33,237 nucleotides of DNA, from contig JALKBU010000564.1 in the NCBI GenBank assembly GCA_023091735.1, forward strand, positions 1 through 33,237. Direction: 5' to 3'. Under the pieces are notes generated by a model. It was given only the letters and a program-made list of their open reading frames with translations, ran no database searches and had not been told where the DNA came from. Below, piece by piece: positions 8,975-16,900 of the stretch (its first letter is position 1; each line of letters opens with the position of its first letter). Source of the stretch: Trichomonas tenax (lineage: Eukaryota; Parabasalia; Trichomonadida; Trichomonadidae). The position numbers and the translations under genes are program-made.

Positions 8975-9235
8975 GGTCAAGCAATGGTTTTCGGAATATA
9001 TTTCGGCATTTGCTTCTTGGATATTATATTGCTTATCATTATTGGACGCGGAAACCCTAACTTTCTAATACACACGGGATTTTCATTGTAATTGGATTTA
9101 TGAATCCTGCTACAATGAAAATGCAACAAGGGGAGATGGAGAGAAGGAAAAAGGAAGAATAAAATAAAAGGGTATAATTGATGAATGTTGGAAATGCTGC
9201 TGTTACCTCAGGCCGGAGGAGATGTTGTGCCGATT
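8975..9235 (+). pseudogene. Decayed partial copy of the upstream cysteine-rich protein
   Basis: Starting at 8975 the sequence reads GQAMVFGIYFGICFLDIILL, followed by a short loop ending in NPNFLIHTGFSL and then a TAA at 9089. This parallels the membrane span and following loop of the intact upstream protein (ALGIFFGIYFSIYLLDIFLL, then HPNRAIRSGLY). Beyond the stop, around 9175-9235, a CWKCCCYLRPEE-like stretch parallels its CCCE...CFPESCCC cluster. The N-terminal half, the ATG and the Pro-rich tail are absent. I read this as a tandem duplicate that decayed. Confidence 0.65.
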
Positions 9236-9251
9236 TATTTTTTTTTTGCTA

Positions 9252-9324
9252 AAATGGGGTCTCAGAAGAGAACCACTGGTTCAACCAGGAATTTTTTAAA
9301 AGGTTCCAACCAAAAACCCCATTT
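9252..9324. repeat. Nested inverted repeats (AAATGGGGT / ACCCCATTT)
   Basis: A 9-bp perfect inverted repeat (9252-9260 with 9316-9324) encloses a TGGTT-C-AACCA hairpin (9277-9287) and a GGTTCCAACC palindrome-like stretch. It sits about 80-150 bases upstream of the CRM1 start, so it could be a transcribed terminator-like fold, a small element end or a promoter feature. Confidence 0.4.
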
Positions 9325-9400
9325 AGAGCACTGTACTGCAGCATATTAAAAAAAAAGTTCAGAAATTTCAAAAGCATTTTATAAAACGTGACAATTTTTT

Positions 9401-12400
9401 ATGGATGTTTTAGGCGAACAAGGAACGGAGATAGATTTAGAAATGCTCGATACAGTGGCGAAGAACCTCTATCACTTGGACAACCAAATGTCTCCCGAAG
9501 TCGCTAACAATATTCTTATGAGATTCGTGAAACGCGAAGATGCTTATATATGCGTTCCAAACGTATTACAGTCAAATTGCGCTTCGTGCACAAAATATAT
9601 TGCGTTGAAAGCCCTCTTCGAAGCCGTGAAATTTCGTTGGTTAAGTTTGATGCCTGAATTTAAAGAAGAAATTAAAGTATTTATTACGCAGTTCAGGGAT
9701 AGTTATATCGAAAACAACGGAGAACAAAGTCACATCTCTGAAGCAAATTTAATTTTAGTTGAAATTGCCAAATACGATTTCCCAAAAAACTGGCCGACGT
9801 TTGTTTCAGACCTCCTCGAGACAGCGCACAAATCCGAGAATTTCTGCAAAAACGTTTTTTCAATTTTATCAACTTTAGCAGACGAAGTTGAAGACTTCTT
9901 CGAAAATTCATTGACATCAGTTCGTTCGCAAGAGATGAAAGAAGCGCTCGAACAATACATAGATCCAATAATTGAGCTAATTAAGAATTGTTTGACTTCA
10001 AATAACATCGCATTGATTCAAGCAGCGCTTGCTACGTTCGGACGTTGTGTAACATATCTAAATCCTGCAGTTTTACTTCAATCCTCGCTGTTAAATGACT
10101 TATGTACGAAATATTTGCTGAATCAACAGCTTTGTGTTGCTGTTATTGGAGCAATTACGAATATAGTTTCGATGGAGAATATACCTGAAGAATTACATCC
10201 ACTTCTTGGCCAATTATTTGATCTGATTGTTGGACATTTGAACAGTTCAATTGGAAGCAGTTTCATTGAAGCACAGAAACTTTCAGGTGATGATGAATTC
10301 CTAGAATATTTCGTTACAGCAATTATCGAATTTTTACAACAATATCATGCAATTGTTGAAGTCCCAGAACACATGCAATTCTTAAGAGTTCTTCTCCAGT
10401 GGCTTATGGAACTCACAGATTCAAAGAATGGATTTTATGAAGATTTATTAGAATATTGGGTTTCAGTTTTACGCCGTGTTTACATCAGTGCAACAACACA
10501 GGCAGATACAGAGAATATAGCAATTTATGTCGAACTATTTCCGATGTTGAGGCAAAATTTAATTAATTCGATGCCTTCTCCAAACCAGAGTACATGTTTT
10601 CATGAAACAGATGGAACAATGCATAGAAGATTGATTAGCGGCCATGGATTTGGTTCACAATACTCTAATGCCAGAGAAATCTTAGTTTTTATTACTAATT
10701 TAGATACAGAGAATACAATAAATGCTTTCATGGAGCGCCATCAAGAGTTCGTTAATGGAGCTTTAGATTCTGCAGGAATTTTGTCATTAAGCTATGCATA
10801 TGGTGCTGTTGCTGGTGCAATTGTTGCTGAAATCGAAGACGCAAATAATCCATCATTTTATGCTCCATATCTTCAGATAATGACTGAAGATGAAGAGAAA
10901 GGAGAATTGTTCAAGGCTGCTTCTATTGGATTTATGTTTATGTGCACTCAATACACAGACTTCTTGAAGAGAAACAACAATTATTTCTTGATAACTTTCG
11001 AAAAAATTATTAATGTAATGTCATTAGAGAACATCGAGTTACAAGAATTTGCTGTTGATACACTCAAAAAGATTGCTTGCAGATGCAAAGATGAGTTCTA
11101 TACAGCAACCGGAGACATGTCTATGATTAACACAATTCTTGAACAGACCGAAGTTATCATTGGACCTCTGTTTTCAGATTTCGTTCCACCATTCTTTGAG
11201 TTCTTAGGTATTTTAATTCTTGCTGCTCCAGTTGAAGAACGCGGAATTCTTTCTGTGAAAGTTATAACATTCCTTGTTGAAAAACTCAATGAAAGTTGGT
11301 CTAAGATCCAAGAAAACGATTTCGACTCTTATGAAGACTTCTTCGTCATTATCGGTTGCATAGAGAAGACAGTAACATATCTTCATGAATTCATTCAGCA
11401 ATCAATAATAGAAGCATCTCCAGTATTCTTAGATTACTATGAAAGGTTCTCTCAAATGATCAGATCTTTCCATGAAGACCCACATACAGACTATTGGAGA
11501 GAAATTGCTGCAAGTCAGCGCATTAGATCCAATATAGTTGGCTTGATGTGTTTGTTCTGTCATGTAGTGAAAGATGTTAAGTTTGCAGCACAGTTCATGA
11601 TCCAGAAAGCTTTGGTTACATTCTTGGATGAGTTTAGTCAATCTTTACCATTATTCAGAGTACCAAAGATTTTCGAGTTTTGTTCCAATGCTATCAAAGT
11701 TTATCCAAACATGGTGATGCCATATCTTGGTATCATCTTAGAGAAGTTATATAGACCAGTTGCTGCAATTGTTGATGAGATTGATGGCACGCCAGAGTTC
11801 AGAGATGCGTTTTTAACTTTCATGCGCCGCCTTTGCTTAGATTCTCCTTTGTTCATTACATTTATTCCAGAAGAAGATCAGAACTCATTCTTGGAATGCT
11901 TGAAGTGGGGATGCATGCATCCAATGTCAAATACTAACGAGATCGCAATAAGAGCGATGAATGAACTTTTTACATCATTGTCAAGAATGCAGAACACTGC
12001 TTTCTGGCAATTCTGTGAGCGTAATGCAATGTATATTTTACTATTTGCATTCCAAGTTCTTGCAGACACATCTCTAAAGTCATCATTCAGATACCAAGTC
12101 ATGCTCATTCACACATTAGTTAATGTTCCAAGCATCAAACAGCGCGCTAGTGAACTCGGTCAGTCATTGTGTGAGATGTTTCCAACAGAGACGCCATCAG
12201 AGATTGGTGATATATTAACTGTTTTGTTCAACGAGAATGTTGTTGAGGATGAATTTAGAAATGTTTTGAAGAACTTCTTAGTTTCAGTTAGACAGATTTC
12301 TTCTATGGATCCAGATCTTATTATTATTGAAATGGACCAGATGAAGAAATCACTCGAGCACCAGTTCGAAGACGTTCCAGGATTCCTCGATTTCACGACA

Positions 12401-12463
12401 GAAAGCATGGAAGATAGTCAGTTGAATTCTATCGCAAATGAGATATCGGAACTTCATTTTTAA
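9401..12463 (+). CDS. XPO1: Exportin-1 (CRM1) nuclear export receptor
   Basis: The 1020-residue HEAT-repeat protein is exportin-1, which carries leucine-rich NES cargoes and RanGTP out through nuclear pores. Landmarks are the opening DLEMLDTVAKNLYH, the importin-beta N-terminal domain (about residues 30-100), the CRM1-typical LILVEIAKYDFPKNWPTFVSDLL (about 122-144), the helices around 540-565 that form the NES groove (LQEFAVDTLKKIACRC), and a CRM1 C-terminal domain (about 690-1010) ending in acidic EDSQLNSIANEISELHF. Length is close to the yeast and human proteins (about 1070-1084). The groove residue equivalent to human Cys528, the leptomycin B target in DMACDTF, is Val552 here (EFAVDTL). 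The ATG is in an AT-rich leader with no obvious initiator. Confidence 0.93.
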   Translation: MDVLGEQGTEIDLEMLDTVAKNLYHLDNQMSPEVANNILMRFVKREDAYICVPNVLQSNCASCTKYIALKALFEAVKFRWLSLMPEFKEEIKVFITQFRDSYIENNGEQSHISEANLILVEIAKYDFPKNWPTFVSDLLETAHKSENFCKNVFSILSTLADEVEDFFENSLTSVRSQEMKEALEQYIDPIIELIKNCLTSNNIALIQAALATFGRCVTYLNPAVLLQSSLLNDLCTKYLLNQQLCVAVIGAITNIVSMENIPEELHPLLGQLFDLIVGHLNSSIGSSFIEAQKLSGDDEFLEYFVTAIIEFLQQYHAIVEVPEHMQFLRVLLQWLMELTDSKNGFYEDLLEYWVSVLRRVYISATTQADTENIAIYVELFPMLRQNLINSMPSPNQSTCFHETDGTMHRRLISGHGFGSQYSNAREILVFITNLDTENTINAFMERHQEFVNGALDSAGILSLSYAYGAVAGAIVAEIEDANNPSFYAPYLQIMTEDEEKGELFKAASIGFMFMCTQYTDFLKRNNNYFLITFEKIINVMSLENIELQEFAVDTLKKIACRCKDEFYTATGDMSMINTILEQTEVIIGPLFSDFVPPFFEFLGILILAAPVEERGILSVKVITFLVEKLNESWSKIQENDFDSYEDFFVIIGCIEKTVTYLHEFIQQSIIEASPVFLDYYERFSQMIRSFHEDPHTDYWREIAASQRIRSNIVGLMCLFCHVVKDVKFAAQFMIQKALVTFLDEFSQSLPLFRVPKIFEFCSNAIKVYPNMVMPYLGIILEKLYRPVAAIVDEIDGTPEFRDAFLTFMRRLCLDSPLFITFIPEEDQNSFLECLKWGCMHPMSNTNEIAIRAMNELFTSLSRMQNTAFWQFCERNAMYILLFAFQVLADTSLKSSFRYQVMLIHTLVNVPSIKQRASELGQSLCEMFPTETPSEIGDILTVLFNENVVEDEFRNVLKNFLVSVRQISSMDPDLIIIEMDQMKKSLEHQFEDVPGFLDFTTESMEDSQLNSIANEISELHF

Positions 12464-12707
12464 TAGTTAATTTTATTGTTTGTAGATTAGATTATAAAGA
12501 ACACTTTTAGTGTTTGATTTATATTAGATTAATTATGTCAAAACAATTACAGGAACATATTTTTCAAAATCTTTTATTGATGATTGAGTTTTGTTAATTC
12601 ATCACAGAAAGAATGCCATGAGTAATGCTTACCGCATTTGAAATTGATTGAGGTTTTCAATAAAGGATCTATAATATCCAAACAATTGATCATGAAAATG
12701 TTTATTC
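12464..12707. other. Spacer after CRM1
   Basis: AT-rich spacer with no coding signal. It leads into the G-run array described next. Confidence 0.4.
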
Positions 12708-12711
12708 AAAT

Positions 12712-12811
12712 GGGGCTCCGAAAAACAAAATAGGGTCATTATTAAAAATAGGGGTAAATTGTTAAAATTCGGGGTATTATAATTAAAGGGCATTATAAAA
12801 ATTTAGAGGGG
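12712..12811 (+). promoter_or_regulatory. Phased G-run array
   Basis: Six G-runs start at 12712, 12733, 12751, 12771, 12788 and 12808, i.e. every 17-21 bases, always on the plus strand and separated by A/T-rich sequence. This is about two helical turns per unit. The array ends at the CCTTTTGG box and initiator of the next gene. Loops of 14-18 nt make a classical G-quadruplex unlikely. Confidence 0.5.
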
Positions 12812-12830
12812 CCTTTTGGTAATTCATTAA
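12812..12830 (+). promoter_or_regulatory. CCTTTTGG box plus TCATTAA initiator
   Basis: CCTTTTGG (12812-12819) is followed by TCATTAA (12824-12830) directly before the ATG at 12832. TCA-Y-W-W matches the trichomonad initiator, and CCTTT resembles a second core motif reported for Trichomonas promoters. A start at the A of TCA would give a leader of about 6 nt. Confidence 0.6.
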
Positions 12831-12831
12831 A

Positions 12832-13344
12832 ATGGATTTTTCTTATCAGCCAACGAATGTCATATACAACACATTCTCACCGAATAAGAACAAATGCATC
12901 AATGCCGACGCCAGGTCATCGGCAACAGTGACATTTCTCCCAATTCAACAGCAAATAATGGAATATATTGGCGAAAAACCAGAAATATTGGGCCTTGAAG
13001 GACGCTTTACAGGATTTCGTTCGTGGGGAATACCTAAACCTTCGCCATGGGCAAGCAGAAACATACATTCTCGAAGATCAGCTCCAAGTTTGCCTGTCAC
13101 ACAGCCAAAGCCCGTAGATATGAGTAAGAGAAACGAAGTTGAAACCGAACTTAAAAAATTTATTCCGAGATTTTTAGCAAAAGATCTACAAAAATATGCA
13201 CGCGAATTATCACCGATGATCAAAGTACCATACACAAGTAGTCTAAAAGAGGCCACAATTTTATGGTTTGTTACTAACTTTGATAAAATCAAACCTTTAC
13301 TTCCTGAAGTGCAGCGAAAATTAGGTCCAAAAGCAACATTCTAA
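12832..13344 (+). CDS. Unknown 170-residue protein
   Basis: I do not recognise the family. The protein is soluble and basic. The N-terminal 110 residues look largely disordered (Ser/Pro/Arg/Asn-rich, with FTGFRSWGIPKPSPW and RRSAPSLPVTQPKP). The C-terminal 65 residues look like a compact helical unit (VETELKKFIPRFLAKDLQKYARELSPMI, then a short helix EATILWFVTNFDKIKPLLPEVQRKL). There is no signal peptide or membrane span. The start is well supported by a CCTTTTGG + TCATTAA core promoter only 2 bases upstream of the ATG, so this is very likely an expressed gene. Confidence 0.75.
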   Translation: MDFSYQPTNVIYNTFSPNKNKCINADARSSATVTFLPIQQQIMEYIGEKPEILGLEGRFTGFRSWGIPKPSPWASRNIHSRRSAPSLPVTQPKPVDMSKRNEVETELKKFIPRFLAKDLQKYARELSPMIKVPYTSSLKEATILWFVTNFDKIKPLLPEVQRKLGPKATF

Positions 13345-13976
13345 CTTCCATACTATTGTTTGTTTATTATAACTTGCTTATATTAGATAATATGCAATCT
13401 AAACCTGTTTTTGAAAGCTTAGATTAATTCATTGCATTAAGAATTATGTATGTATATTGATTTGAATATAGAAGACTTTATATATTCTTTTGATTTCATT
13501 GAGTTTTGATATGAATGTGAATTATAGTATTTAATAGGGTATACATTGTGCATTCATGTATGCATTCTTTTACACATTGGTGAAATGATAGAATTGCTTT
13601 TGCTTGCTATGTTTTCGAAGAATTGTTTTTCATTATAATTTTGCCAAGTAAACATTTTGAATTTGACTTGTAAATACTACAAAGTACGTTAATTTTCAAT
13701 CTTTAAAAATATTTTTAATAATCTATTATAAAATACACAATTAAACAATATATTGAATTATTTCATCACATAAAAATTATATATTGTCGTTGATATTCAT
13801 CAAGATATGAAAAATTTGAACCAAAAAATAGAATTATTACAATTTTAAATGTATAAATATTATTTACAGAAAGAATAGATATGCTGTGTATCAGCTCCAT
13901 TGCTTAAAAATCATTAGATAGGGAATTATTAAAGAAGTTTTGGATAAAAAAGAAACAGTTCAGGGAAAGAGAAAAA
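13345..13976. other. AT-rich spacer before the RRM protein
   Basis: About 630 bases of AT-rich DNA without a protein-like frame or TTTACATG element. The last 30 bases before the next ATG are purine-rich (AAGAAACAGTTCAGGGAAAG). Confidence 0.4.
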
Positions 13977-16900
13977 ATGGATGATTTTTCCTTTCGCCGA
14001 TTAAGAGAGATGGACGATTTAACGTACAACCAGGCGTATGACAGACCCAAGAAGTTTCGTTCTGCGAGCGCAAGAAGTGAAAAAAGTCCTCGTCAGGCAA
14101 CATCTGCGCGAAGAAGTAACTACGAACCATCAGGAAGAGATTTTAACGCAGCTCAAGGCGCTGAACTCCGTGAGGAGGAATATGTTCTCGATCAAAAAAT
14201 GAGACTTATCACAGAAAATAAAGCATTACAAGAAGAAGTAAATTCGTTACAAAAAAGATATGACAGACTGCAGCAAAAACATAACAGCAAAATAGAGTCT
14301 GACCGTATCTACGCTGGAATGTTTTCAGATGAACCGGATCGAATTTATCAGAATATCGAGCAAAGGGAAATGACGGCTGAAATTGTCAAAATGCAACGTG
14401 AATCGCAGGAATTAGCAAATAGAATCAATTTTCTTCAACGAGAATTCTCAGCAAACAGTATTGCTGATCTAAAAGTCGAAGCGAGACAGTCTTTGCAGAA
14501 ATATAATGACAATTTGGAGAAATACAGAAGCACTCAAGCAGAATTACATGCAGTAGAACGCGAAATTGAAGAGTTTAAACTTGGAATGTTGTATGAATCG
14601 GTCTCAGAGCAACGACAGTTGATATCTGAGCTCAGAAATCAATTAACTAGACAGAAAGCGAAGTATAAACGCAACAAACAAGACATTCAGGAGCTTGGAA
14701 TGGCTCAAGAAGGTCAAAAAGTACAATTGCGTGGAGAAGTACAAAGAAATCCGAAAGTTCTCAAATTACAAGAGAAATTTAAAGAGAAAGAACAGAAATA
14801 TAAGAAGAAAACACAAGAATTATCGCAATTATTATCGAATAACAGACAAGAAGTTAATAACGAACGTGCTAAACTCGCCCTCGAAGCATACAAACAGCAG
14901 CAACAACAGAATCAGCAAAAACCAGCGGAAAAGCGTCCAATGCCGGCTAATTTCGTTATTTACGTTTCTCCTGTTTCAGAAGAAGTCACAGCAAAGGGCC
15001 TTAAGTTAGTTTTTCGTGAGTTCAATGTCGCAAAGGTTGCAATTAAGGATGGAATTGCTCGCCTCAAGTTCCATTTGAAGAGAAACGCGCAACAAGCAAT
15101 CGATCGAAAGAATGGTTCTACACTCGCAGGAAAGCAGATTGTCGTCTCATGGGACAAACCACGCACAGACTTCACTGCTCTTTCATCTGCTAAGTCAGAG
15201 AAATCAGGAAAGAAGGTTCAAATGAAGCCCGAAGACTTCAATTCTGAGCCATCAGATTTCGATGAAAAAGAAAAGCAAGCGAGCAGTTCTTCAGTCAAGA
15301 AACCTAAAGAGGAGACACCAAAGAAGCCAGAAAACATTGGACAGATTCTCAGAGATGCTTTCAATCCTCCTGAAGAGAAGAAAGAAGAGGAGAAACATGA
15401 TGAAGCATTCGCATCATCTTCAGACAAAGAAGATGAAAAGCCTAAAGAAGAAGAGAAAGCTTTACCTGAAGAGAAGAAAGAAGAAAAGAAGAAGTCTTCA
15501 TCATCAAGTTCATCATCTGAAGAGAAGAAAGAAGAAGAGATCGGATTTGATTCTTCATCTTCATCGTCATCAAAAAAGGAGGAAGAGAAGAAAGAAGAGC
15601 CAAAGCCTGATTTAAGCCTCAGAGCAGCTGTTGACAAGAAGCTTGAAGAACCAAAGAAGGAAGATGAAGACGAAAGCGTTCATTGGGATTCATCTTCTTC
15701 ATCAAAGAAGAAAGAAGAGGAAAAGCAAGAAGAACAGCCAAAGCTTGGATTAAGAGACGCTGTTGAAAAATCTCTTCAACCCGAAGAAAAGAAGGAAGAA
15801 GAGAAGAAAGATGCTTTTGATTTTTCTTCATCATCCTCAAAGAAGAAAGAAGAAGAGCCAAAGTTAGATCTTCAACAGGCAGTTGCAAAGAATCTTGAAC
15901 CAGAAAAGAAGAGCGACGATGATAATGATAATTTATTCGATTCTCTCCTACATGAAGAAGAAAAGAAGCCAGAAGAGCCAAAACCATTGGGTTTTAGATC
16001 GCTGATGATTCAGAACTTGAATGGAGCGAATAACAACGAGAACAAACCAGAAGAAAGAGCTCTTGAAGTTAAGCCAGAAGAGTCAAAACAAGAAGAACCA
16101 AAACCAGCCGAAGAACCCAAGAAATCTTCATTTTCGTCTTCATCTTCTTCTGATGAGAAACCAAAGGAAGAGGAAAAGAAGGTTTCTTCATCTTCAAGTG
16201 ATGTTGAAAATCCAATTGAATCAGAGAAAGAAGAAGAGAAACCAAAGGAGGAAGAAAAACCACTTAAACTTGGTTTCCGCGATTTATTGACACAACCAAA
16301 GCAAGAACCAGTTGAAGAGAAAGCTACTGAAGAACCAAAGAAGGAAGAGGAACCTAAGAAAGAAGAAGAGGAGAAGAAGGAAGAGCCAAAGAAGTCTTCA
16401 TCATCATCTGATGATGAAAAGAAGGAAGAGAAGAAGAAATCTTCATCCTCCAGTTCATCATCATCTTCAAGTTCTTCTGATGACGAAAAGGACAAAGAGG
16501 AGAAGAAAGAGAAAGAAAAATTGAAATCAAGTTCATCAGTCTGCTCAATTAAGATCGAAAGTGAGAAAGAAGAAGAAAAAACAAAGGAAGAAGCAAAGCC
16601 TCAAGAACAAGATATGAGTCTTATAAATCTCATCATGGGTCAACCAAAGGAAGAAGAGAAACCAAAGTCTCCATCTTCATCTGATGTCGAAAAAGATATT
16701 CCTGTAAATGAAGAACCAAAGAAAGATGAACCACTGAAACTCGGGTTGCGTAATTTATTAACGAATCCTCCACCGCAGCAACAGCCAAAGGAGGAGCCAA
16801 ACGAAGAAGAAAAGAAAGAAGAGCCTAAGAAGCCTTCTGATGATGTTGAGAAACAGAAGGATGTTGAAATCAAAGAATCCTCATCTGCAGATATTGTTTT

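Noticed and set aside
12712..12811. G-quadruplex in the G-run array
   Set aside because: Loops of 14-18 nt are too long for a stable canonical quadruplex.
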